From Halolamina sp. CBA1230 (lineage in GTDB: Archaea; Halobacteriota; Halobacteria; Halobacteriales; Haloferacaceae), in contig NZ_CP054587.1 of NCBI RefSeq assembly GCF_002025255.2, positions 2,294,001-2,358,000 of the forward strand: a stretch of 64,000 nt of DNA, in the 5' to 3' direction. Below, one piece after another: positions 44,461 through 52,044 of this stretch. The notes beneath the pieces are model-generated. The model made no database searches. It saw only the letters and a list, made by a program, of their open reading frames with translations, and was not told the origin of the DNA. Both the position numbers and the translations under genes were made by a program. Position 1 is the stretch's first letter. Each line of letters starts with the position of its first letter.

Positions 44461-45243
44461 CTACCCGTCGAGGAACGCGTCGACGCGCTCCCGGCGCTCC
44501 GAACTCTCGAACTGTTCCCACCACAGCGACGCCTCGCGGGCCCGCGCTGCCGCGGGGTCAGGCGCCGCGACGGCGGCGTTGATCGCCCGCTTCGCCCGTT
44601 CTCTGGCTTCGTCACCCACTTCGCTCATCGACGCTACGAGTTCGGCGACCCGCTCGTCCAGCGACTCCGCGGGGACGACGCCGTTCAGCAGGCCGGCCTC
44701 CCGGGCGCGGGCCGCGTCGATCCGCTCGGCGGTGAACACCAGCTCCTTCGCGGTCGATTCGCCGACGGCGTCGACCAGTCGCCGGGTCGCGCCGCCGGTG
44801 GGCAGCAGGCCGACCGCGGCGGTGGGCAGGCCGAACGTCGAGCGCTCGCTGGCGATCCGGAGATCGCAGTAGAGCGCGAGCACGAGGCCGCCGCCGACGC
44901 AGAACCCGTCGATCTTCGCGATCACGGGCGCGTGACAGTCGTGCGGGGCGCGGAAGATCTCGTGGAACCGCTCCTGTCGCTCGCGCTGTGTGGGGTCGTG
45001 CTCCTCGGTCGGGCCGGCGTACTCCGCGAGGTCGGCGCCGGCGGAGAACGCCGCCTCGCCGGCGCCCTCGATCACCACCGCGTCGACCGAGCGGTCGCTC
45101 CCGATCTCGGCGAACGCCCGGTCGATGTCGTGCATCGCGGCGGTGTTCAGCGCGTTGTGCGTCCCGGGGCGGTCGATCGTGAGCGTGGCGAGACCGTCCT
45201 CGACGGTGACGTCGAGGTGGCGGTAGGGGCCGTACTCGGGCAT
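44461..45243 (-). CDS. Enoyl-CoA hydratase/isomerase family protein
   Basis: 260 residues from ATG 45243 (MPEYGPYRHLDVTVED). Crotonase fold: LTIDRPGTHNALNTAAM, the oxyanion-hole FSAGADLAEYAG, and IDGFCVGGGLVLALYCDLRIA with the second oxyanion Gly. The Glu pair of classical hydratases is not clear (PTAAVGLLPTGG), so isomerase or other crotonase chemistry is possible. Convergent with the acidic membrane protein, 1-nt gap. Confidence 0.88.
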   Translation of the reverse strand: MPEYGPYRHLDVTVEDGLATLTIDRPGTHNALNTAAMHDIDRAFAEIGSDRSVDAVVIEGAGEAAFSAGADLAEYAGPTEEHDPTQRERQERFHEIFRAPHDCHAPVIAKIDGFCVGGGLVLALYCDLRIASERSTFGLPTAAVGLLPTGGATRRLVDAVGESTAKELVFTAERIDAARAREAGLLNGVVPAESLDERVAELVASMSEVGDEARERAKRAINAAVAAPDPAAARAREASLWWEQFESSERRERVDAFLDG

Positions 45244-45288
45244 GCCCGGCGGTGGTCGTGGCGCCGGCAAAGAGCTACCGGGGTGAGA

Positions 45289-45711
45289 TCAGTCGCCGCT
45301 CCCGTCCGGTCGCGTGTACAGCCACGCCCAGCCCACCAGCACGGCCTGGAACGGGAGCCGGAGCCACGCCGCGACGCGGGCAGCGTCGGCGAACCGGTCG
45401 GGCACCAGCTCCGGCGCCACGTCGTCGGTCACGGTGTACACGTTCGCCGGGAACACCGCGATCAGCAGGGCGACGATCCCCCACGCCGAGCGCCGGCGCG
45501 TTCGCTCGAACAGTACGCCGATGCCGAGGACGATCTCGGCGACGCCGGAGAGATACACCAATGCTTTCGGCCGCGGGAGCTGTGGCGGGACCACCCGTGC
45601 GAACGCCCGCGGCGCGAGGAAGTGGCTCACGCCCGCGACGGCGTACAACAGCCCCATCACGTACCGGAGTGGCCGCCCCTCGCGGTCGGAGGGGGCGTCG
45701 GGGTCGCTCAT
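45289..45711 (-). CDS. DoxX-like membrane protein
   Basis: 140 residues from ATG 45711 (MSDPDAPSDREGRPL). Four membrane helices with YVMGLLYAVAGVSHFLAPRAF and LVYLSGVAEIVLGIGVLFE, the DoxX-like pattern. It lies just upstream of the crotonase gene on the same strand (45-nt gap). Role unknown. Confidence 0.8.
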   Translation of the reverse strand: MSDPDAPSDREGRPLRYVMGLLYAVAGVSHFLAPRAFARVVPPQLPRPKALVYLSGVAEIVLGIGVLFERTRRRSAWGIVALLIAVFPANVYTVTDDVAPELVPDRFADAARVAAWLRLPFQAVLVGWAWLYTRPDGSGD

Positions 45712-45875
45712 CGAGCAGAGGTGGGTCGCCAGCGCGAAGAACGTTCCCCCGCGGACGGCAAGACCCCGTCGAGGTGTCGGCATCCGGCGTGTCGACTACC
45801 GGTACAACGTCCTTCGCACCAGCCGTGGAACGAACTCTGGACGCCTGATCGGGAGCGCTAGCCATCGGGCAGGGG

Positions 45876-46739
45876 CTACGACTCGTCGGCCTGGGCCGCA
45901 AGCGCATCCGGGGCCGCACGCAGCAACGTCTGGAGGTGGTCGGCGTCGTCGAGGGCGTGGAACTCGGCCGACGGGATCCGTTCGTACAGTCGACGCGCGC
46001 TCGCAATCGGGACGTTGGTGTCGTTCCCGCCGTGCCGGAAGCGAACGTCGGCGTCGAGCGCGTCGAACGGAACGCCCCACGCCGCCGCGGTGTTGCGGAA
46101 CTCGGTGACGGTGCCCGATCTCGATTCGGCGAACGCTTCGAGGAACTCCTCTTTCACTACCGTCCCTGCTCGCTCCGGGATGGACTCGGGGTCGTCGGTG
46201 TACTGCGTGAGCACGAACGAGGGGTCGAGCCGTTCGGCGAGCCACGCCTGCCCACGGAACAGGCCGCCGAGCAGCGTCGGCGTCGCGCTCGCCAGTGCCG
46301 AGAGCACGCGCTGTGGTGTCGGCGTCTTCTCCCGGGTGCTCGGCGGCGTCACGCCGGCGACGACGTCGACAGCCCCGACGCGGTCGGGATGCGTCGCCGC
46401 GAGGGCGAGGGCGTGAGCGCCGCCGCCGGAGAACCCGATCACGCCCGCCGTCTCGACGCCGGCGTCGTCGAGAAGGTCGGTGAGGTACGTCCCGGCGTCG
46501 GCGATCGAGCGCTCGGGCCACGGGTCCGAGCGGCCGTACCCCGGACGGTCGGGCGCGATCAGTCTGACACCTAGATCGCGGGCGTCGGCGTGGAACAGTT
46601 CGCCGAGCTGACGCGATCCGGGCGTCCCGTGGAGGAAGAGCACCGGAACGCCGTCTGGGTCGCCGTACTCGGTGAAGGCGACCTGTCGGTCCTCAACTGT
46701 GCTGAACGTCGACCACTGCGTGGTGGAGGGTGTCGTCAT
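45876..46739 (-). CDS. Alpha/beta hydrolase
   Basis: 287 residues from ATG 46739 (MTTPSTTQWSTFSTVED). LFLHGTPGSRQL (oxyanion), DRPGYGRSDP, nucleophile elbow GFSGGG with Ser104, RHGGNDTNVP with the acid, and ALDDADHLQTL with the His. All catalytic residues are present, unlike the hydrolase at 61147. Esterase, epoxide hydrolase or haloperoxidase-like; substrate not readable. The 296-nt gap upstream of it holds only the promoter region of the divergent lipoprotein. Confidence 0.88.
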   Translation of the reverse strand: MTTPSTTQWSTFSTVEDRQVAFTEYGDPDGVPVLFLHGTPGSRQLGELFHADARDLGVRLIAPDRPGYGRSDPWPERSIADAGTYLTDLLDDAGVETAGVIGFSGGGAHALALAATHPDRVGAVDVVAGVTPPSTREKTPTPQRVLSALASATPTLLGGLFRGQAWLAERLDPSFVLTQYTDDPESIPERAGTVVKEEFLEAFAESRSGTVTEFRNTAAAWGVPFDALDADVRFRHGGNDTNVPIASARRLYERIPSAEFHALDDADHLQTLLRAAPDALAAQADES

Positions 46740-47000
46740 GCGGAACCCGCTGCGACTACGCGGTCGTGCGGTCACCGTGAACAGTGTTTCAGTGACCTGA
46801 AAGAAGTAGCGGTTCGCGGATCCGGGACGGTCTCGGCGAGGGGAGCCACAGTCGCGTTCGCCCGGAACACCTTTCTTGGCTTGACGTTCTCACAGCCGGC
46901 GGAGACGGTTGCTGTTCCCTGTAGCCGGCCGTCCAACCGTGCCCCGACTGTCGCCTCGGGGCTCCCCGGGTGTTTCACGTCGAGAAACCGCCCCGGGCCG

Positions 47001-47008
47001 TTTATTCC
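47001..47008 (+). promoter_or_regulatory. Box A of the Tat lipoprotein gene
   Basis: TTTATTCC, 28-35 nt before the ATG at 47036. Confidence 0.55.
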
Positions 47009-47035
47009 CTCTCGGGTGGCCCCTTCGGACGGACC

Positions 47036-47533
47036 ATGACTGCTTGGACTCCCTGCGACGGCGACTCCCCCTCCAGACGGACGGTTCTCGCGGCGGGCGG
47101 GACGGCGATACTGACGGCGACGGCCGGCTGTACGGCCGCGGTGGATTTCCTCGGCAACCAACTGCTGGGTCAGGTCAACGTGTTCAACGAGACCGACCGG
47201 CAGCTCGGCGGTTCGATCGTCGTCGTTGGGCCGTCGGACGAGACGGTTCTCGACACGACGTTCGACCTCGCACACGCCGACTCGGAGGACAACGACTCGA
47301 CCGCGGTGTACGACGACGTGTGGGGCGACGCAGGTGCGTACGAGGCGACGATCGAACTCGACGACGCGGAGATCGAGGGCGAGTCGGAAGCGAGCGAAAC
47401 GGTGACGATCGACGACCCCGAGGAGCAGATGCTCGCAGTCGCGCTCGGCTCCACGGAGGTCGACGAATCGATCGGGTTCCGCGTCGGTACGAGCCTCTCC
47501 GAGTTCGCGGCCGGGAACTCGACGAGTTCGTAG
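47036..47533 (+). CDS. Tat-exported lipoprotein of unknown function
   Basis: 165 residues from ATG 47036. N-terminal SRRTVLAAGGTAILTATAGC is a twin-arginine signal with a lipobox Cys, typical of haloarchaeal lipoproteins. The mature part is beta-rich and acidic (GGSIVVVGPSDETVLDTTFD) like immunoglobulin-fold surface domains. The open frame extends upstream to 46970 without protein character. Downstream lies the tRNA-Phe fragment region. Confidence 0.8.
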   Translation: MTAWTPCDGDSPSRRTVLAAGGTAILTATAGCTAAVDFLGNQLLGQVNVFNETDRQLGGSIVVVGPSDETVLDTTFDLAHADSEDNDSTAVYDDVWGDAGAYEATIELDDAEIEGESEASETVTIDDPEEQMLAVALGSTEVDESIGFRVGTSLSEFAAGNSTSS

Positions 47534-47585
47534 GGGCTCCGCGATTCTGAACTCCGGAAGACAGTCGACCGTCGCTGTCGAACTT

Positions 47586-47700
47586 GATTCGTGTCGAAAA
47601 CGGGATGCCACCTCCCCGATTTTGAACTCCGGAAGACGGTCGCGCTCACTGCGTTCGCGTGCTGTGACTTCCGTGCTCAAATCGGGTCGGGAGCATTTTC
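47586..47700 (-). repeat. Hairpin with tRNA-Phe 3'-end arms
   Basis: 47586-47627 is a 42-nt copy of the true tRNA-Phe 3' end and its downstream flank (compare 47866-47905), with a few changes. 47673-47700 is an inverted, diverged copy. Between them CGGAAG (47630-47635) pairs with CTTCCG (47668-47673), and the apex is TCACTGCGTTC (47646-47656). A shorter fragment (CGCGATTCTGAACTCCGGA) lies at 47541-47559. No gene is credible in 47534-47884. Confidence 0.7.
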
Positions 47701-47749
47701 ACTGCTCACAGCTCGGTCGCTCCGCTCCCTCGTTGGTTCGCAGGAAAAT

Positions 47750-47852
47750 GCCGCCTCCCCGATTTGAACCACCGGAAGACTTCGCTCCGCTCGTCTTCCG
47801 AGCCCCCGCTCGCTTCGCTCGCGGGGAGGGGGACAGCTCGATCTTCAGTCGA
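47750..47852 (-). pseudogene. Split partial copy of tRNA-Phe
   Basis: 47750-47769 is identical to the tRNA-Phe 3' end (47886-47905) and 47828-47852 is identical to the adjoining 47906-47930. The two parts, contiguous in the real tRNA, are separated by a 58-nt insert (47770-47827) made of two hairpins: CGGAAGAC/GTCTTCCG and CCCCGC/GCGGGG with loop TCGCTTCGCTC. The copy ends at the anticodon arm; the 5' half is missing, so it cannot be a functional tRNA. Confidence 0.75.
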
Positions 47853-47884
47853 AACTCTCGAATGCGATTCGTGTGAAAAAGCTA

Positions 47885-47958
47885 TGCCGCCTCCCCGATT
47901 TGAACGGGGGACAGCTCGATCTTCAGTCGAGTGCTCTCCCAGTCTGAGCTAAGGCGGC
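47885..47958 (-). tRNA. tRNA-Phe (GAA)
   Basis: 74 nt including the A discriminator; CCA not encoded. Acceptor GCCGCCT/AGGCGGC, D arm with GCTC/GAGC, anticodon stem CTCGA/TCGAG with loop CTGAAGA (anticodon GAA), T arm CCCCG-TTCAAAT-CGGGG. All stems pair. Box A at 47983-47991. Partial copies of its 3' end lie immediately downstream. Confidence 0.96.
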
Positions 47959-47982
47959 GCAGACGAACGAACGCCCGATCCA

Positions 47983-47991
47983 GCATTAAGG
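47983..47991 (-). promoter_or_regulatory. Box A of tRNA-Phe
   Basis: CCTTAATGC on the minus strand, 25-33 nt before the tRNA 5' end. Confidence 0.55.
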
Positions 47992-48019
47992 ATTTCGAAA
48001 AACCGCGACCCGGCGACGA

Positions 48020-48556
48020 TCAGCTCACGTTGCGCTGGTCGCTGAACACGTACGTCGTCTCGTCGGTTCGGACGTACGTCTTGACCCTGATCTGCCCGTC
48101 GTTCTGGCGGACTTTGAACGCCTCGCCGTAGCTGAGCTTGACGCGCTTGGTGTCGGTGTAGGACTCGCCGGACGCGAGTGCGCCGGCCTCGGAGGTCCCC
48201 TCCCAGATCAGGTCGCCGTCGGTGTAGATCTCGGAGTGCACCTCGACGCCCTCGGCCGTCTGGTCCTGCTGATTCGTGATGGTGGCGTTCACGTCCCGAC
48301 AGGTCTGACCGCATTTGGTGATCTCCTGGATCACGAAGGTGAACGGCTGCTGGGACTCCGTGGCGCCCCCGTCACCGCCGCCGTCGCCCGAGCCACCCCC
48401 TCCGACGACGACGGTGTCCTCGTACGGCGTCGACGGCCCCGCACTCCCCTCGTCGCCGCCGGGGAACGGGCCGATCCCGGTGATCAGCGCGCCGGCGATC
48501 CCTCCCAGTGCGACCACGGCGACGACTGCCGCGATCGCGATGTGTTTCCGATCCAT
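48020..48556 (-). CDS. Secreted/membrane-anchored protein, unknown function
   Basis: 178 residues. N-terminal membrane helix (HIAIAAVVAVVALGGIAGALI), a Gly/Asp-rich linker (about 45-66), then a beta-sandwich-like domain with KCGQTCRD (C-x3-C), TNQQDQTAEGVEVHSEIYTDG and SGESYTDTKRVKL, similar to FxLYD-type conserved secreted domains. Between the two tRNA genes, same strand. No known function. Confidence 0.78.
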   Translation of the reverse strand: MDRKHIAIAAVVAVVALGGIAGALITGIGPFPGGDEGSAGPSTPYEDTVVVGGGGSGDGGGDGGATESQQPFTFVIQEITKCGQTCRDVNATITNQQDQTAEGVEVHSEIYTDGDLIWEGTSEAGALASGESYTDTKRVKLSYGEAFKVRQNDGQIRVKTYVRTDETTYVFSDQRNVS

Positions 48557-48670
48557 GTGTATCGCGTCGAACTGGCCTCACTGGGCGGTCATCCCCGCCG
48601 CCAATAGGTCTGTTGGGCACGGTGTGGTTGGGGGAGTGAAGGGTTGGAACGGTGGTGGGGTCGATGGGAG

Positions 48671-48733
48671 GGGCTCGGGCGGATTTGGAACCGGAGCAAG
48701 ACTCACTGCGTTCGTCTTGCAGGGTACAAATCC
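48671..48733 (-). repeat. tRNA-Val 3'-end hairpin copy V1
   Basis: 48671-48692 copies the tRNA-Val 3' end (with one extra G in ATTTGGAACC). Within it GGATTTG pairs with CAAATCC at 48727-48733, GCAAGAC with GTCTTGC, around the 11-nt apex TCACTGCGTTC (48703-48713). Rest of 48557-48796: no gene seen. Confidence 0.7.
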
Positions 48734-48796
48734 TTCGACACCATTCAGACGCCGCAGGCTCGTCGCTTCACTCCTCGCAGTTGCGGCGTCAGAAGT

Positions 48797-48874
48797 GGGC
48801 TCGGGCGGATTTGGAACCACGGTCGGACGTGCTCGCTTCGCTGCGCGCGACCTCCCTGGTTCAAATCGCCCTCG
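48797..48874 (-). repeat. tRNA-Val 3'-end hairpin copy V2
   Basis: 48797-48820 copies the tRNA-Val 3' end (same extra G as V1) and 48857-48874 (TGGTTCAAATCGCCCTCG) is its inverted copy. The interior holds GTGCTCGCTTCGCTGCGC, close to the recurring 11-nt loop. Between V2 and the true tRNA a third hairpin (48879-48916; CACTACTTC/GAAGTAGTG, then GTGC/GCAC) has loop TCGCTTCGCTC. Confidence 0.72.
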
Positions 48875-48914
48875 CTGTCACTACTTCGTGCTCGCTTCGC
48901 TCGCACAGAAGTAG

Positions 48915-48987
48915 TGGGCTCGGGCGGATTTGAACCACCGGCCTCTTCCTTGTAAGGGAAGCGTCATAACCACTAGACCACGAGCCC
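48915..48987 (-). tRNA. tRNA-Val (TAC)
   Basis: 73 nt including the A discriminator; CCA not encoded. Acceptor GGGCTCG/CGAGCCC, anticodon stem CTTCC/GGAAG with loop CTTACAA (anticodon TAC), T arm GGTGG-TTCAAAT-CCGCC. Box A at 49011-49020. Two partial copies of its 3' end lie downstream at 48671 and 48797. Confidence 0.96.
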
Positions 48988-49010
48988 GTACCCCGAAACA
49001 CCCACGCGGC

Positions 49011-49020
49011 GCGAATAACG
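49011..49020 (-). promoter_or_regulatory. Box A of tRNA-Val
   Basis: CGTTATTCGC on the minus strand, 24-33 nt before the tRNA 5' end. Confidence 0.5.
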
Positions 49021-49071
49021 ATTTCGCTCTGCGTCGCAACGCTTAGCACCCCGTAACCCCACGTCGTACCC

Positions 49072-49575
49072 GTGCGAAACCGTTCCTTGCTCGCGGTCCT
49101 CGTGGTCCTTGCTGCCGTCGCCGGCGCCGGCGCGTACCTCCTCTTCGACGACACCGAGCAGACGACCGTCACGTTCGTCGACGGCGAGAACGGGACCGAA
49201 CTCGCCACCGTCACGGTGAACGTCTCCGACACGTGGGACGAGCGCTACACCGGCCTGAGCGACCACGAGTCGCTCGGGCCGAACGAGGGGATGCTGTTCG
49301 TCCACCCCCGTGAAGCGACCCACGGCTACGTGATGCGCGATATGGCGTTCCCCATCGACATGGTGTTCGTCGCCGAGAACGGCACGATCACGACGATCCA
49401 CCACGCCGAGGTTCCGCCTGAGGGAGAGGAGAGCCCCACCTACGAGGGGTACGGGAAGTACGTCGTCGAGGTCCCCTACGAGTTCACGACCGAGCACGGG
49501 ATCGAGGTCGGCGACCGTGCCGAGATCCCCGAGGGGAACCGGACCGCCGTGCCGACCACGGAGGCCAACGCATGA
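49072..49575 (+). CDS. DUF192 family exported protein
   Basis: 167 residues from GTG 49072. One N-terminal membrane helix (LLAVLVVLAAVAGAGAYLLF), then a DUF192 domain: VNVSDTWDERYTGLSDHESL, EGMLFVHPREATHGYVMRDM, FPIDMVFVAENGTI. Function unsettled. GCTTAGCA at 49041-49048 is a plausible box A. Overlaps the next gene by 4 nt (ATGA). Confidence 0.9.
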   Translation: MRNRSLLAVLVVLAAVAGAGAYLLFDDTEQTTVTFVDGENGTELATVTVNVSDTWDERYTGLSDHESLGPNEGMLFVHPREATHGYVMRDMAFPIDMVFVAENGTITTIHHAEVPPEGEESPTYEGYGKYVVEVPYEFTTEHGIEVGDRAEIPEGNRTAVPTTEANA

Positions 49576-49847
49576 GTGAACACGACGCCGTCGACGCGCT
49601 GGCCGACCGCGAGGGCTGGGTCGCCGAGGAGTTCGCCGCCCGCGTCCACTACCGCGGCGACGGCGACCGCTACAGCGTCGAGTACTACGCGCCCAGCGAC
49701 TGCGTGCTCTACTGGAAAGTCAAAGGCGACGGCGAGACCGCCGTTCCCGTCGGCCGCGACACCGTCCCCGACCCGCTGCGTGCGCGGATCCGCGAGGACC
49801 TCGACGCTGTCGGCGTCGATCCGGCGGTCGAGCAACGGTCGCTGTGA
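49572..49847 (+). CDS. Conserved haloarchaeal small protein
   Basis: 91 residues, soluble, alpha+beta: REGWVAEEFAARVHYRGDGDR, VEYYAPSDCVLYWKVKGDGE, then a charged helix. No catalytic motif is visible. Translationally coupled to the DUF192 gene (ATGA overlap). Function unknown. Confidence 0.8.
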   Translation: MSEHDAVDALADREGWVAEEFAARVHYRGDGDRYSVEYYAPSDCVLYWKVKGDGETAVPVGRDTVPDPLRARIREDLDAVGVDPAVEQRSL

Positions 49848-49960
49848 GTGTCGTCCACGCGACCCACACCACCGGAAGCTACTTTCTTCCCCAGAACGCT
49901 CGACCGATACCGGTGATTTCCGCCGCGTCACTCCCGAACGACGTGTTTCGATTCGTAAAG

Positions 49961-49972
49961 GTTTTTGAATAC
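49961..49972 (+). promoter_or_regulatory. Box A of the ABC exporter
   Basis: GTTTTTGAATAC, 25-36 nt before the ATG at 49997; the most A/T-rich stretch in the gap. Confidence 0.5.
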
Positions 49973-49996
49973 CCCTCGCGTCTCGGAGAGTAAGTA

Positions 49997-51931
49997 ATGT
50001 CACACCCCGCTGACGAAGACGACCCCTTCGAGGATATCCGTCAGAAGACGGATAACCCCATGCGGCGGCTGTTCGAGGAGTACGGCGTGCCGAACGCGTT
50101 CTACTTCGTCGTCGGCTTCTTCGGCAGCGTCGCGGCTCGCGTCCTCGACCTGCTTCCCCCGCTGATCCTCGGGATCGCGATCGACGCCGTGTTCCGCGAC
50201 GACGCCCCCTACGACCTCCCGCTAGTCCCCCAGAGCTTCATCCCGAACGGGACGACCGAGCAGTTCTGGTTCAGCATCGGCATCCTCGCGTTCGCCTTCT
50301 TCGGCGGTTCGGCGTTCCACTGGGTGCGCAACTGGGGCTGGAACTCCTTCGCCCAGCACATCCAGCATCAGGTCCGAACGGACACGTACGACAAGATGCA
50401 GCGGCTCAACATGGACTTCTTCGCCGAGAAGCAGACCGGCGAGATGATGTCCATCCTCTCGAACGACGTGAACCGGCTCGAACGGTTCCTCAACGAGGGG
50501 ATGAACTCCATGTTCCGGCTCACGGTGATGGTGATCGGCATCGCGGCCATCATGTTCTGGATGAACCCCCGACTCGCGGTGGTGTCGCTGGTGCCCGTGC
50601 CGGTCATCGCCGTCATCACCTGGAAGTTCATCGACATCATCCAGCCCAAGTACGCCGACGTGCGCCAGACGGTCGGTCACCTCAACAGCCGCCTCGAGAA
50701 CAACCTCGGCGGCATCAAGGTGATCAAGACGTTCAACACCGAGCGCTTCGAGTCCGACCGCGTCGACGACGTCTCCCAGGAGTACTTCGACGCCAACTGG
50801 GACGCGATCGAGACCCGAATCAAGTTCTTCCCCGCGCTGCGGGTGATCGCCGGCGTCGGCTTCGTGATCACGTTCGCGGTCGGCGGGCTCTGGGTGCTCG
50901 GCGAGGCGCCGGTGTGGATCACCGGCGGCCAGGAGACGCTGCGGGCCGGGACGTTCGCCTCCTTCATCCTCTACACCCAGCGGTTCATCTGGCCGATGGC
51001 GCAGTTCGGCTCGATCATCAACATGTACCAGCGGGCTCGCGCCTCCAGCGCCCGGATGTTCGGGCTGATGGACACGCCCTCCCGGATCGTCGAGGACCCC
51101 AACGCCGAGGAGCTCGAGGTCACGGAGGGCCACGTCGAGTACGACGACGTGAGCTTCGGCTACGACGAGGAGGAGACCATCATCGAGGACATCAACTTCG
51201 AGGTCGAGGGCGGCGAGACGCTCGCGCTGGTCGGTCCGACGGGCGCCGGGAAGTCGACGGTGCTGAAGCTCCTGCTCCGGATGTACGACGTGAACGAGGG
51301 GTCGATCGAGATCGACCGCCAGGACATCCGCGACGTGACCATCCCCTCGCTCCGCCAGAAGCTCGGCTACGTCTCCCAGGACACGTTCATGTTCTACGGG
51401 ACGGTGTCGGACAACATCGAGTACGGCACGTTCGACGCCGACCACGAGGAGGTCGTCGAGGCCGCGAAAGCCGCTGAGGCCCACGAGTTCATCATGAACC
51501 TCCCCGAGGGGTACGAGACCGAGATCGGGGAGCGCGGCGTGAAGCTCTCGGGCGGGCAGCGCCAGCGGCTCTCGATCGCCCGCGCGATCCTGAAGGACCC
51601 GGAGATCCTCGTGCTCGACGAGGCGACCTCCGACGTCGACACGGAGACGGAGATGCTGATCCAGCGCTCCATCGACAAGCTGACCGAGGACCGCACCACG
51701 TTCGCGATCGCCCACCGGCTGTCGACGATCAAGGACGCCGACCAGATCCTCGTGCTGGAGGACGGCCAGATCGCCGAGCGCGGCACCCACGAGGAGCTGA
51801 TCTCGAAGGACGGACTGTACGCCCACCTCTGGGGCGTGCAGGCCGGCGAGATCGACGAGCTCCCCCAGGAGTTCATCGAGCGCGCCCAGGAGCGCCACGC
51901 GCAGGCCGACGTCGACGTGGACGACGACTAG
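49997..51931 (+). CDS. ABC exporter (fused membrane and ATP-binding domains)
   Basis: 644 residues. Six membrane helices in the first 350 residues, with the family coupling region DFFAEKQTGEMMSILSNDVN. The ATPase part has Walker A GPTGAGKST near 413, signature LSGGQRQRLSIARAIL, Walker B ILVLDEATSDVDTETE and switch AIAHRLSTI. Homodimeric type I exporter of lipids or drugs (MsbA/LmrA-like). A single-gene unit; element D follows the stop. Confidence 0.93.
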   Translation: MSHPADEDDPFEDIRQKTDNPMRRLFEEYGVPNAFYFVVGFFGSVAARVLDLLPPLILGIAIDAVFRDDAPYDLPLVPQSFIPNGTTEQFWFSIGILAFAFFGGSAFHWVRNWGWNSFAQHIQHQVRTDTYDKMQRLNMDFFAEKQTGEMMSILSNDVNRLERFLNEGMNSMFRLTVMVIGIAAIMFWMNPRLAVVSLVPVPVIAVITWKFIDIIQPKYADVRQTVGHLNSRLENNLGGIKVIKTFNTERFESDRVDDVSQEYFDANWDAIETRIKFFPALRVIAGVGFVITFAVGGLWVLGEAPVWITGGQETLRAGTFASFILYTQRFIWPMAQFGSIINMYQRARASSARMFGLMDTPSRIVEDPNAEELEVTEGHVEYDDVSFGYDEEETIIEDINFEVEGGETLALVGPTGAGKSTVLKLLLRMYDVNEGSIEIDRQDIRDVTIPSLRQKLGYVSQDTFMFYGTVSDNIEYGTFDADHEEVVEAAKAAEAHEFIMNLPEGYETEIGERGVKLSGGQRQRLSIARAILKDPEILVLDEATSDVDTETEMLIQRSIDKLTEDRTTFAIAHRLSTIKDADQILVLEDGQIAERGTHEELISKDGLYAHLWGVQAGEIDELPQEFIERAQERHAQADVDVDDD

Positions 51932-52044
51932 GGAACTTCGTTGGCGCAGACGCCTTTCTCGGGAACCGTTCTTTCCTCGTTTCGACTGCGAACAGAACCA
52001 CGGACTCCGTTGGTTCGACCGCGAACACGACCGCGGAGTGAGCA

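Noticed and set aside
43838-44615. Upstream extension of the nucS frame to 44615
   Set aside because: It is antisense to the acidic membrane protein gene; the nucS box A at 43859-43868 fixes the start at 43838.
47622-48955. ORFs of 62-103 codons in the tRNA-fragment regions
   Set aside because: They overlap tRNA copies and hairpins (phrases such as FARGE and RASL come from the repeated loop) and have no protein features.
47534-48987. Genomic island bounded by tRNA-Phe and tRNA-Val 3'-end copies
   Set aside because: Copies are tens to hundreds of bases apart with no integrase or cargo; the only gene between the tRNAs is an ordinary secreted protein.
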